DNA of 44,063 nt from Desulfurivibrio sp. (GTDB taxonomy: Bacteria; Desulfobacterota; Desulfobulbia; Desulfobulbales; SURF-16): NCBI GenBank assembly GCA_003605035.1, contig QZKJ01000109.1, positions 1 to 44,063 of the forward strand, written 5' to 3'. Below are positions 7,584 to 15,564 of the stretch, piece after piece; position 1 is the first letter of the stretch, and the number at the start of each line of letters is the position of its first letter. Made by a program: the position numbers and the translations under genes. Under the pieces are notes generated by a model that saw only the letters and a program-made list of their open reading frames with translations, made no database searches and was not told the origin of the DNA.

Positions 7584-8683
7584 TTTGATTCGCCGCTTTT
7601 CTGCTTTTCTTCAAACATCAGATAGGGGATCGGCTCCCCGACATCCCGGCCCGGCACGTAGTCGTACCTGGCCTGAACCTGGGCCGCTACCGTGGTAAAA
7701 ATATCGGCCACCGGAATGTTGCTTGGACAGACGCTGCTGCACTGACCGCAGCCCACACAGGAGTGCGCTATGTGGCTGAGCCGGGTGAGGTGAAACATGG
7801 TGGTGTCCGTCGGCAGTTTGACCGCACCCCGTTTTTGCGCCCGGCGCAGCAGGGCTTCCGGCCTGGCGGCAAACACATCCGTCAAGAACACGCATTCCCT
7901 GCAGTAGCAGACCGGGCACGCCTGCCGGCAGTTGTAGCAGTTCAGGCAGGTGGCGATCATCTGCTCAAATTTTTCAATGGAGTTGATTTTTTCACTGGTT
8001 TCGGCAAAGACTTCCTTTTTGCAGGCGGCGCGCTTCTCAAGCAGCTGTCTGGTTACCGTCTCACTTCCCGCGGGATTTTCCGCCGTGGGCAGGCCGAGTT
8101 CCTTGAGCAGCGCTTCCCCGGTTTCGGTGCCGGAGGCGAACAGCACCGCATTTTCAGGAGCGCCGAGTGTACTCATGACGATATCCGCGTGGGTTGGTGT
8201 AAACTGCTCGCACATCTTGCAGGTTCGCGTAATGTCATCCTGCAGCGAGGTGTTTTTCTGAAATTCCGCTGCCATATCCGCATGCACGGCAGCATGATTT
8301 AAAAACACCTCGTTTTCCATGCGGCCGAGACACTCAATGCCGATTATGACGACATTTTCCAGGGTACATTGGTTGAGTTTCACCAGTTCAATAAGGGCGC
8401 GAATCTCGCAGGGCCGCAGCACCAGGGCCAGCCGTTTGCCGGTTGCCTGGCGGCTGACGGTTGCCGCCTGGCGGGCGGCGTTAAACGGCGCGGCAGGCGC
8501 CAGCGGATCAATACCATCCATCGCCGAGGCCTCGGCAACCAGGGTCGGCATGGGCAATGCCGAATAAGGTGATTTTGCCGCCACCAGCACCGCGTCAACC
8601 AGATCCTGGGAAAGCAGCCTGGTGAGCGCTGTCTTTACCGCCTCAGTCAGGCTTTTCTCTTTTACCATTGCATACACGGACAT
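7580..8683 (-). CDS. FrhB/FdhB-like Fe-S electron-input subunit
   Basis: A 367-residue protein resembling the beta subunits of F420-reducing hydrogenase and formate dehydrogenase (LRPCEIRALIEL, GIECLGRMEN), followed by two [4Fe-4S] motifs, CLNCYNCRQACP with an added CYCREC, and CVGCGQCSSVCP. Such subunits take electrons from a soluble donor or partner dehydrogenase and pass them through Fe-S clusters to HdrA via MvhD. No formate dehydrogenase alpha or hydrogenase subunit is encoded nearby, so the donor is unknown; NAD(P)H, F420 or ferredoxin are possibilities. The ATG at 8683 is chosen because GCGAGG precedes it at good spacing; a GTG two codons upstream is the alternative. The 3' end overlaps the tandem HdrA start. 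Confidence 0.88.
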   Translation of the reverse strand: MSVYAMVKEKSLTEAVKTALTRLLSQDLVDAVLVAAKSPYSALPMPTLVAEASAMDGIDPLAPAAPFNAARQAATVSRQATGKRLALVLRPCEIRALIELVKLNQCTLENVVIIGIECLGRMENEVFLNHAAVHADMAAEFQKNTSLQDDITRTCKMCEQFTPTHADIVMSTLGAPENAVLFASGTETGEALLKELGLPTAENPAGSETVTRQLLEKRAACKKEVFAETSEKINSIEKFEQMIATCLNCYNCRQACPVCYCRECVFLTDVFAARPEALLRRAQKRGAVKLPTDTTMFHLTRLSHIAHSCVGCGQCSSVCPSNIPVADIFTTVAAQVQARYDYVPGRDVGEPIPYLMFEEKQKSGESK

Positions 8684-8753
8684 AACCACCTCGCTTAAGC
8701 CGTTGTAATAAAATAATCTCGTCGTCTGGTTCTCAGAGACGGCATAACGGCTC

Positions 8754-9176
8754 CTAAAGAACCATAAGCCCTTGTGCCGGGCTCGGACCCATCTCCTGGA
8801 TTGTCTGGATAAAGTCTGTTATATGATGCTGGAATTCAGGGCCTTCGCTCGCGCCGATCCACCTGAGCCGCAAGCGGTTTTCATCAAAGCCGAATTGCTT
8901 GATGATGGTCTCCATGCCGGGCATGCGTTTTCTGAACTTCAGATTGCCATTGATATAATGGCAGTCTCCAGGATGGCAGCCGCCGATAAACACGCCGTCC
9001 GCACCATCCAGAAAGGCCTTCAGGATATACTTGGGATCTATCATGCCCGTGCACATCATCCGCACCATGCGGATATTGGCAGGATAACCGAGCCGGGAGG
9101 TGCCGGCTAGGTCAGCCGCGGTATAGGTGCACCAGTTGCACACCAGTGCGATGATTTTTGGTTGAAAGTCAGACAT
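8754..9176 (-). CDS. mvhD: MvhD-like [2Fe-2S] electron-transfer subunit
   Basis: A protein of about 140 residues that joins an electron-input module to HdrA. It has the MvhD pattern: CNWCTY near residue 13, MMCTG in the middle and GCHPGDCHY with the following GN, giving the cysteines for the iron-sulfur cluster. All positions are Cys; the methanogen VhuD-type selenocysteine is not used here. It lies between hdrA and the FrhB-like gene. The ATG at 9176 has a GGTG about 8 bases upstream; an ATG four codons earlier (9188) is equally open. The 170-bp gap between it and hdrA is filled by a repeated element. Confidence 0.9.
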   Translation of the reverse strand: MSDFQPKIIALVCNWCTYTAADLAGTSRLGYPANIRMVRMMCTGMIDPKYILKAFLDGADGVFIGGCHPGDCHYINGNLKFRKRMPGMETIIKQFGFDENRLRLRWIGASEGPEFQHHITDFIQTIQEMGPSPAQGLMVL

Positions 9177-9192
9177 GGATTTCACCATAAAA

Positions 9193-9359
9193 AGGTATTT
9201 AGCCTATTAGACTGTAGGTTGTCAGGTGCTGCGGATGGGTCACGAATGATCTTTTCCTACAGCCTAAACCCCTACAGACTATCCGCCTGAGTCCAGGTAT
9301 TTAGCCTATTAGACTGTAGGTTGTTAGGTGCTAACACCTACAGACTATCCGCCTGAGTC
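9193..9359. repeat. Imperfect tandem repeat between hdrA and mvhD
   Basis: Two copies of a unit begin AGGTATTTAGCCTATTAGAC (9193 and 9295) and end CCTACAGACTATCCGCCTGA plus three bases (9271-9293 and 9337-9359). The first unit is 101 bp and the second is shortened to 65 bp by loss of the centre. In the second unit CTGTAGGTTGTTAG pairs with CTAACACCTACAG to form a strong hairpin. It may be a remnant of a small palindromic element; it breaks the otherwise tightly overlapping hdr gene string. Confidence 0.85.
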
Positions 9360-9360
9360 G

Positions 9361-11337
9361 TTACATTAACAATGCCTCGATTTCGGCCATCACCTGCTTG
9401 TCGGTAAAATGTTTCACCCCGGCGGCGCTGCTGGGGCAGGCGGCAGCGCAACTGCCGCAGCCCATGCACAGGGCCTCGTTGACCACGGCCACTTTTCTGG
9501 CTTCGTCAAAGCGGATGGCCGAATAGGTGCAGGACTCGATGCAGCTCTTGCAGCCCGAGCACAGATCCGGATCAATCCGGGATATCTCGGCCTGGGTGGT
9601 GACTTTGCCCCTGGCCAGCAAGGCAATGGCTTCGCCTGCCGCGCCCATGGACTGGGCCACGGTATCCGGAATATCCTTGGGGCCCTGGCAGCAGCCGGCC
9701 AGGAAAATCCCGTTGATGGGGGTGGCGACCGGCGCCAGTTTGGCATGCAGTTCGTTGAACCAGCCGTCCCCGTCCCGGGAAAGCCCCAGCAGCCTGCCGA
9801 TATCCTCAGAGCCCTTGGCCGGCTCAAGGCCCACGCTCAACACTACCATATCCACGGGCAGGCGGACGGTACGCCGGGTCAGGGTGCTTTCCGCGATCAC
9901 GGTGAGCCGTCCCTGGTCCCCTGGGTCATCGATGATGTCCGTAATTTCCGCCACCCGTCCCCGGATAAAGCGTACCCCTTCTTCCTGGACCCGGTTGTAG
10001 AACTCTTCGTAGAGTTTGCCCGGAGACCGTATATCAATATAGAATTCCCACACCTCGGCCCCGGTTTTCTCCCTGAGCAGGTGGGCGAATTTCATGGAAT
10101 ACATGCAGCAGACCCGGGAACAGTATTTCCTGTGGCGGGTGTCCCGGGAACCCACACAGTGGATAATGGCCACCCGCTCGGGCACCTTGCCGTTTTTCAT
10201 CACCACCTTGCCCGAGGTGGGGCCGGTGGCGTTGTTGAGGCGTTCAAATTCCAGGCTGGTGTAGACTTCGGGAAAACGGCCATAGCCGTATTGTTCCAGG
10301 CTGGTGGGGTTAAACGCCTGAAAACCGGTGGCGGTAATGATGGCCCCTGCCTTAAGCGTGACAAATTCGGGTTTCTGCTCAAAATCGATGGCCTTGGTTT
10401 CACAGAATTTGGCGCAGACCCCGCACTTCTTATTCTGGCCAAGCACCCGGCAGTGGTCGGCATCTATCACCGGCACATTGGGCACGGCCTGGGGGAAAGG
10501 GGTGTAAATCGCCGTGCGGTAGCTGAGTCCCTCGTTAAACTCGCTTATCACCTTCTTGGTCGGGCATTTCTGCATGCAGGTGCCGCAGCCCGTGCATTTC
10601 GTTTCATCCACATAGCGCGGTTTCTTTTTGACGGTGACTTCGAAATTGCCGATAAACCCTTCCACCTTCTCCACTTCGCTCCAGGTGAACAGGGTGATGC
10701 CGGGGTGCTGCAGCACATCCACCATTTTCGGGGTCATGATGCAGGCCGCGCAATCCAACGTGGGGAAGGTTTTGTCGAATTTGGCCATGTGCCCGCCAAT
10801 GGAGGGTTCCCGCTCCACCAGATAGACCTGGTAGCCCGCATTGGCGCTGGTCAGGGCGGCCTGCATGCCGGCAATGCCGCCGCCGATCACCAGCACGGAC
10901 TTGGCAACCGTAACCTCACGGGTGTCAAGCGGCTGATGAAAGAAGACCCTGCCCACCGCGGCTGCCACCAGGGATTTGGCCTTTTCCGTGGCTTCCCGGG
11001 AATCCTTGGTCACCCAGGAGACCTGCTCCCGGATATTGGCCATCTGGAAATAATAGGGGTTCAGTCCTGCGGTTTTTACCGCATTCCTGAAGGTTTTTTC
11101 ATGCATGCGCGGGGAACAGGAGGCCACCACCACCCGGTTCAGGCCAAGTTCCTTGATGTCGTGGATAATCATGTCCTGGCCCGGATTGGAGCACATGAAT
11201 TTGTAGTCACGGGCAACAGCGACATGATCCAGCTCTTGGATAAAGCGCGCCACCTCTTCCACATCGACCCTGGGGGCGATGTTCATGCCGCAGTGGCAGA
11301 TATAGACGCCGATTCTGGGTTTGTTTTGGGTGGTCAT
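9361..11337 (-). CDS. hdrA: Heterodisulfide reductase subunit A (HdrA)
   Basis: A 658-residue FAD- and Fe-S-containing central subunit of soluble Hdr complexes, where flavin-based electron bifurcation takes place. The N-terminal domain shows YICHCGMNI and FMCSNPGQ. An FAD motif follows (GGGIAGMQAA, about 150-160), then TLDCAACIM, a ferredoxin pair (CTGCGTCMQKCP and CGVCAKFC), YCSRVCCMYS and a C-terminal ferredoxin pair (CSGCKSCIESC, CMGCGSCAAACP). This is the complete HdrA plan and length. Its ATG overlaps the hdrB stop (ATGA), so HdrA and HdrB should be made together. All active Cys positions are Cys, unlike Sec-containing HdrA forms. Confidence 0.95.
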   Translation of the reverse strand: MTTQNKPRIGVYICHCGMNIAPRVDVEEVARFIQELDHVAVARDYKFMCSNPGQDMIIHDIKELGLNRVVVASCSPRMHEKTFRNAVKTAGLNPYYFQMANIREQVSWVTKDSREATEKAKSLVAAAVGRVFFHQPLDTREVTVAKSVLVIGGGIAGMQAALTSANAGYQVYLVEREPSIGGHMAKFDKTFPTLDCAACIMTPKMVDVLQHPGITLFTWSEVEKVEGFIGNFEVTVKKKPRYVDETKCTGCGTCMQKCPTKKVISEFNEGLSYRTAIYTPFPQAVPNVPVIDADHCRVLGQNKKCGVCAKFCETKAIDFEQKPEFVTLKAGAIITATGFQAFNPTSLEQYGYGRFPEVYTSLEFERLNNATGPTSGKVVMKNGKVPERVAIIHCVGSRDTRHRKYCSRVCCMYSMKFAHLLREKTGAEVWEFYIDIRSPGKLYEEFYNRVQEEGVRFIRGRVAEITDIIDDPGDQGRLTVIAESTLTRRTVRLPVDMVVLSVGLEPAKGSEDIGRLLGLSRDGDGWFNELHAKLAPVATPINGIFLAGCCQGPKDIPDTVAQSMGAAGEAIALLARGKVTTQAEISRIDPDLCSGCKSCIESCTYSAIRFDEARKVAVVNEALCMGCGSCAAACPSSAAGVKHFTDKQVMAEIEALLM

Positions 11338-12167
11338 GGCCGGGTCAACACCTTATCCGCTGAAACAAGAAGTTTGTTGAGTCCCAGCTCAGCCGGGGCA
11401 AGGCCGAGGGCCAACCCGGCCAGCTGGGTAAAATAGGTCACCGGCAACCCGGGTCCGTTTTTTTGGTTCTGGGCCAGGTCCAGGTTGAACTGGCATAAGG
11501 GGCAGACGGTGGTAATTACCTGGGCGCCCTTGCCTTTGATCTCCCCGATGATCCGCTGGCTTAACCCCTGGCATTCGTTTTGGTAAATCACCGCATGGGA
11601 AGCCCCGCAACACCGGGTGCTGGCCGAATGTTCCTGGACCGCAAAGCCGATGCGGGAAAGAAAGTGTTCCAGGATCTGCGGGTAATTCCCTTTGTCCAGC
11701 TCCTGATCGGGCCGGGTGAGCTGGCAGCCGTAATAGGCCCCCACGGCAAGGGTTTTATATTTATCGGACGTGCTGTCCGGCATGGCTTCCACCAGGACTT
11801 CAAGCAGGTGGCGGATTTTCGGAATCCGGTCCAGGTCAAGACCCAGATTGTGCAGAACCGCCTGGGTTTTCCGGAAAAGTTCCTCATCCGCGGCAAGCAG
11901 CCTGGCTGCCTTGCGCAAGGTGGCGTAGCAGGCATTGCACCCGGTGACCAGCTCCGCAAATCCCATGGGCTGCACCAGGGCAAAATGCCGGGCGGCAAGG
12001 GCCGTGGCCCGGAGCTTGTTATCGCCGAACATGACCGTCGCGCCGCAACAGTTCCAGTCCGGGATCTCGTTCAGTTCGATGTCCAGTTTCCGGCACACCG
12101 CCTCGGTGGATTCCCTGTAGCCGGCGGAGGTGGCAAAGGAACAGCCTGGATAAAAACAGATCTTCAT
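11334..12167 (-). CDS. hdrB: Heterodisulfide reductase subunit B (HdrB)
   Basis: A 277-residue subunit carrying two CCG domains, which bind the unusual noncubane [4Fe-4S] clusters that split a disulfide or act on a related sulfur substrate. Visible motifs are FYPGCSFATSA, WNCCGA and GCNACY for the first domain, and YYGCQL, RCCGASH and CPLCQFN for the second. Length and layout match HdrB of HdrABC complexes. The start overlaps hdrC by 4 bp and the end overlaps hdrA by 4 bp. In organisms without coenzyme M/B, the physiological substrate of such HdrB proteins is not established. Confidence 0.95.
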   Translation of the reverse strand: MKICFYPGCSFATSAGYRESTEAVCRKLDIELNEIPDWNCCGATVMFGDNKLRATALAARHFALVQPMGFAELVTGCNACYATLRKAARLLAADEELFRKTQAVLHNLGLDLDRIPKIRHLLEVLVEAMPDSTSDKYKTLAVGAYYGCQLTRPDQELDKGNYPQILEHFLSRIGFAVQEHSASTRCCGASHAVIYQNECQGLSQRIIGEIKGKGAQVITTVCPLCQFNLDLAQNQKNGPGLPVTYFTQLAGLALGLAPAELGLNKLLVSADKVLTRP

Positions 12168-12709
12168 GGCTTGTCCTGCGGGATTTCAGTGAGGGCAAAC
12201 AAGCGGGCGATGGATTTGGGGTCAGCCACTTTCTGCGCCTTCAGCTCCAGGCGGCCCCGCATCTGCATTTTGACGGCAAGGGGAATGCTTTTCAGGGCAT
12301 CCAGCGGATGCTTCATCCCGTAACGGCCCATCACCAGGGATTCGGTGACCTTGCCCGTGTCTTTGATGCTGCGGGAAAAGGCCTGGTACATGTCGGGCAT
12401 TTTATGGTTTTTGGGCGCGGTTCCCTGTCTGGCGATGACTTCCTTGAAGGCGTACATCAGGTCCGTGACCGGGATTTCCCGGGGGCAGCGGACCATGCAC
12501 GCATAACAGGACACGCAGAACCAGGGAGTGTTTGAGTGGAGGACCTCCTCGTAGGCGCCTTCCCGGAGCAGGGCGAACAGCTCCCTGGGCGCGTGGTCCA
12601 TCAGGTCCGCCAGAGGGCAGGAGCCGCTGCATGTCCCGCACTGGATGCATTGGTTGATACGTTCCAGCTGGGTAATGGCGGCAAAGGGGTTGCTCTCGTT
12701 GTGCGACAT
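12164..12709 (-). CDS. hdrC: Heterodisulfide reductase subunit C (HdrC)
   Basis: A 181-residue ferredoxin-like subunit that wires HdrA to HdrB. Two [4Fe-4S] motifs are present, CIQCGTCSGSCP (about 36-47) and CVSCYACMVRCP (about 78-89), the latter followed by the usual helical segment. The C-terminal tail is basic and helical. It begins 4 bp after the stop of the PocR-domain gene and overlaps hdrB, so all belong to one transcription unit. Confidence 0.95.
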   Translation of the reverse strand: MSHNESNPFAAITQLERINQCIQCGTCSGSCPLADLMDHAPRELFALLREGAYEEVLHSNTPWFCVSCYACMVRCPREIPVTDLMYAFKEVIARQGTAPKNHKMPDMYQAFSRSIKDTGKVTESLVMGRYGMKHPLDALKSIPLAVKMQMRGRLELKAQKVADPKSIARLFALTEIPQDKP

Positions 12710-12713
12710 TGCC

Positions 12714-13226
12714 TCAGCCCTTTTTCAGGTAATCGTTTACAATAAAATCCAGCCGTTCCTTGATGAAATCCGCCACGCTCCAGGCCTTTTCCGCGGACAG
12801 GACCGGAACGCTTTGCGCCAGTTCCGTGATTTTTTCTTCATCAACTCCCAGGGTTTTGCTGACATAGAAACTCTCCACTTCTCCGCCTTCAAGGAGCAGG
12901 CCGCAGCCGCCCGCAGCACCCACAAAGGTATCATTTATATAGATGGGCACCACGATTTTGAGCATTCCGGCGTCGCAGGAGTCCACCACGGGTTTGCGGC
13001 TGCGCTGCGCTGCACCGGCAATGTTCTGATGGGCGGTGGAGCAGATGAAGGTCTGGCCCTTGGGGATGGCTTTGATTTCAGGACAGAGGCGGTTGGGCCA
13101 GGTGGTGGTGCGGGTGATGCTGACCCCATGAGTATCATATACCGTAGGGTTCAAGCCGGATTTTTTATGAATGTCCTTTTCAAGTTCAATCCATTGTTCA
13201 ACGGAAAGGATATCGGTCAGTTTCAT
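12714..13226 (-). CDS. Stand-alone PocR ligand-binding domain protein
   Basis: A 170-residue protein made of a PocR-type sensory domain (a PAS-like fold seen in regulators of alcohol and small-molecule use). Cys residues in the segments LCPEIK, ICSTAHQ and DSCDAGM are placed as in PocR proteins that are thought to hold a ligand or metal. There is no DNA-binding or kinase domain. The start at 13226 (MKLTDILSV) follows AAGGGGGC at good spacing; an upstream in-frame ATG at 13340 is rejected. It is the first gene of the Hdr operon, so it may sense a small molecule or redox state and act on the complex or on a separate regulator. That role is inference. Confidence 0.82.
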   Translation of the reverse strand: MKLTDILSVEQWIELEKDIHKKSGLNPTVYDTHGVSITRTTTWPNRLCPEIKAIPKGQTFICSTAHQNIAGAAQRSRKPVVDSCDAGMLKIVVPIYINDTFVGAAGGCGLLLEGGEVESFYVSKTLGVDEEKITELAQSVPVLSAEKAWSVADFIKERLDFIVNDYLKKG

Positions 13227-13344
13227 GGGAGCCCCCTTATCGTTGCATTCTGTCAACAACCATATGAAAGAATTGAAAAAATAACATGAAACCAGGTCTG
13301 GTTCAAGGAGCATTTTACGCGGATGAAACCTGGAAATCACATAG

Positions 13345-13373
13345 CATATAGCGCGATTTTAAATTTTAGTAAA
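13345..13373 (-). promoter_or_regulatory. Candidate promoter of the hdr operon
   Basis: On the minus strand TTTACT (13373-13368) and TATATG (13350-13345) are separated by 17 bp, each matching the sigma-70 consensus at four of six positions. They precede the PocR-domain gene by about 120 bp and diverge from the DUF302 promoter. Support is only moderate. Confidence 0.4.
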
Positions 13374-13388
13374 TACTTAAATTCCTGC

Positions 13389-13417
13389 TTGACAAGGCTG
13401 ACGTCTGGTCGTATATA
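13389..13417 (+). promoter_or_regulatory. Sigma-70 promoter of the DUF302 gene
   Basis: TTGACA (13389-13394) and TATATA (13412-13417) with exactly 17 bp between them, about 60 bp upstream of the start at 13480. This is a near-consensus housekeeping promoter, suggesting steady or strong expression of the DUF302-permease genes. Confidence 0.7.
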
Positions 13418-13479
13418 TGGACATATGCACATAACTATACCGCGTTATTTTTAATATAAAAGGAAAAAAGAGGTCAATT

Positions 13480-13890
13480 ATGAAAAAAGATCAGGTTTTT
13501 GCCACCCAGACGGGAAAAAGCCCCGCAGATTTTGCCAGGTCCCTGGGGGCGGTCCTGCAGAAGAACGGTTTCATCATCAACAATGCATCCACCATGGATA
13601 TGGCCCAGGCGTTTCAGGCCCATGGCGCCGCGGTTACGCCTGGTTTTGATCTGCACATGATCCAGGTCTGCAAGCCGGACAAGGCGGCAAAAAGCCTGAG
13701 CGGCAACCCCGAACGGGCTATTCTCATGCCGAAATTTGTCATGGTTTTCAGCCGGGACGGCCAGACGCAGATCCGTTTTCTCAGCTACAGCGAAGAGGAT
13801 GTCCGGGCCGTGGTGGAGGACGAGGTATTTCCCGGGTCGCTGGCGGAAACCTATGCCAGGATCAGATCCATGATTGACGAGGCCAGATGA
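13480..13890 (+). CDS. DUF302-family protein
   Basis: A 136-residue soluble protein of the DUF302 type. A central KPDKAAKSL segment is followed by a proline-methionine patch (AILMPKFVMVF) typical of the family. DUF302 proteins are often next to redox or sulfur genes, but their biochemical function is not settled. AAAAGAGG precedes the ATG. It is probably the first gene of a short operon with the permease (84-bp gap) and the NifX-like gene. No signal peptide is seen. Confidence 0.8.
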   Translation: MKKDQVFATQTGKSPADFARSLGAVLQKNGFIINNASTMDMAQAFQAHGAAVTPGFDLHMIQVCKPDKAAKSLSGNPERAILMPKFVMVFSRDGQTQIRFLSYSEEDVRAVVEDEVFPGSLAETYARIRSMIDEAR

Positions 13891-13974
13891 TTGCGGATCG
13901 CGGATTTGTGATTACGGATTGGCTGGACAGCTCACCACCTGCAATCGTCAATCCGCCAGCACAAGGATACTGAT

Positions 13975-14967
13975 ATGTGGAAATTTCTCATCAAAATCAA
14001 TAAAAATCTGGTCATTGCCATCCCGGCCATGATGATCGCCGGTTTTTTCTTCGGCATCACCATGGAGCAGTCGCTGCTGGGGCAGCTCAAGGCGCTGATC
14101 CTGCCTTTCACCTTCCTGATGGTCTATCCCATGATGGTGACGCTGAACATCAAACACCTGCAGGAGGGGATCAAAAATGTCAAGCTGCAGCTCATCACCC
14201 AGCTCATCAATTTCTGTTTCATCCCTTTTCTGGCTTACGGTCTGGGCCGCTGGTTCTTCGCGGATCAACCCTATATGGCGCTCGGCTTGCTGCTGGCCTC
14301 CCTGCTGCCCACCAGCGGCATGACCATCTCCTGGACCGGGTTTGCCAGGGGCAATCTGGGAGCGGCCATCAACATGACCGTGCTCGGCCTGACGCTGGGT
14401 TCCCTGGCCACGCCGTTTTATGTCCAGTATCTCATGGGCGCCAGGGTGGACGTGGATATGTATCTGGTGGTCAAACAGATTGCGGTCATTGTTTTTCTGC
14501 CCATGCTGCTGGGCTATCTCACCAGGCAATTCCTGCTGAAAAAATACGGCATGCCGCGCTTCAAGCAGCACATTGCTCCGCGTTTTCCCGCGCTGTCCAC
14601 TATCGGCGTACTGGCCATCGTTTTTGTGGCCATTGCCCTGAAGTCACGGCAGATATATGAAAATCCCTTTATTCTCGGGGCCATTTTCCTGCCGTTACTG
14701 ATTATCTATTCAGTGAATTTCCTGGTCAGCACCCTGGTCGGCCGGATTTTTTTCAAGCGGGGGGATGCCGTCGCCCTGGTCTACGGCACGGTGATGCGCA
14801 ATCTGTCCATTGCCCTGGCCATTGCCATTAATGCCTTTGGCGCCCAGGGGGCCAATGCCGCCCTGGTGATCGCCATTTCGTATATCATCCAGGTGCAGTC
14901 CGCCGCCTGGTATGTCAAGTTTACCGATATTATTTTTGGCCCGCCTCCCGAGGAGGCTACTGCGTAA
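13975..14967 (+). CDS. Bile acid:sodium symporter / ACR3-like permease
   Basis: A 330-residue integral membrane protein with about nine to ten hydrophobic segments across its length, of the BASS/arsenite-permease superfamily. Family signs include LPTSGMTISWTGFARGN (the conserved cross-over region near residues 105-125) and the late segment VMRNLSIALAIAI. The substrate is open: arsenite, an organic anion or a sulfur anion are all possible. Length fits a complete protein. AAGGA lies at correct distance before the ATG, and the next gene begins 20 bp downstream. Confidence 0.82.
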   Translation: MWKFLIKINKNLVIAIPAMMIAGFFFGITMEQSLLGQLKALILPFTFLMVYPMMVTLNIKHLQEGIKNVKLQLITQLINFCFIPFLAYGLGRWFFADQPYMALGLLLASLLPTSGMTISWTGFARGNLGAAINMTVLGLTLGSLATPFYVQYLMGARVDVDMYLVVKQIAVIVFLPMLLGYLTRQFLLKKYGMPRFKQHIAPRFPALSTIGVLAIVFVAIALKSRQIYENPFILGAIFLPLLIIYSVNFLVSTLVGRIFFKRGDAVALVYGTVMRNLSIALAIAINAFGAQGANAALVIAISYIIQVQSAAWYVKFTDIIFGPPPEEATA

Positions 14968-14987
14968 TCAACAAGGAGAGCGTTACT

Positions 14988-15383
14988 ATGAAAAATCTGA
15001 AAATCGCCGTACCGACCAACAATCCGGGCGGTATGGCTGCCACCCGTTCCGATCATTTCGGCCACTGTGACCTGTTTACCGTCATTGATCTGCAGGACGG
15101 CAGGATCGCCGGCGTGGAGACTTTTGCCAATGCGGATCATGCGGCCGGCGGCTGTCTGGTGCCGGTGAAACTGCTGAAGGAACGTCAGGTGGACGCCCTG
15201 GTGGTCGGCGGCATCGGCATGCGCCCCCTGCAGGGGTTCAATGAGGTCGGCATCGCTGTTTATTTCGCGTCGCGGGAGGAATATCAGGATGTGCTGACCG
15301 TCATCGAAGGGTTTCTGCAGGATAAGCTGCCGGTCATGCAGCCCCAGCAGGCGTGCAAAGGCGGCCAGAACTGCCATCATTGA
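14988..15383 (+). CDS. NifX/NifB-type iron-molybdenum cofactor-binding protein
   Basis: A 131-residue dinitrogenase iron-molybdenum cofactor-type domain protein. It has the FGHC motif near residue 25 (HFGHCDLFTVID) and the VGGIGMRPL segment typical of the family, with a Cys/His-rich tail (CKGGQNCHH). Family members bind metal-sulfur clusters; outside nitrogen fixation their role is unclear. No nif genes are present here. CAAGGAGAG precedes the ATG. A rho-independent terminator follows at 15409-15468. Confidence 0.88.
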   Translation: MKNLKIAVPTNNPGGMAATRSDHFGHCDLFTVIDLQDGRIAGVETFANADHAAGGCLVPVKLLKERQVDALVVGGIGMRPLQGFNEVGIAVYFASREEYQDVLTVIEGFLQDKLPVMQPQQACKGGQNCHH

Positions 15384-15408
15384 TGTGTTTGCCGGCAATG
15401 CCGACCTC

Positions 15409-15468
15409 GGGGAAAATTCGCCATTCAGCAAGCGGAGCAGCGGATTTTCCCCGTCCCGTTTTTTCTTT
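15409..15468 (+). terminator. Rho-independent terminator after the NifX-like gene
   Basis: GGGGAAAATTCGC (15409-15421) pairs with GCGGATTTTCCCC (15440-15452) with one bulge or mismatch, followed by the T-rich GTCCCGTTTTTTCTTT. It ends the DUF302-permease-NifX unit. Confidence 0.75.
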
Positions 15469-15564
15469 CTGCCCGCCGGATGCGGACTGAATGGTGCATG
15501 CTGGCATCGCCAGCTAATGTCCCGCCAGGCCGGTAAATAATCTGATTACGACAGGTTGCGGCTG

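Noticed and set aside
9409..11436. 675-codon open frame antisense to hdrA
   Set aside because: Shadow of hdrA; the translation is His/Gly/Phe-rich with no recognisable family.
14988..15383. Evidence for nitrogen fixation
   Set aside because: The NifX-type domain occurs widely outside nif clusters, and no nifHDK, nifE or nifB gene is in the window.
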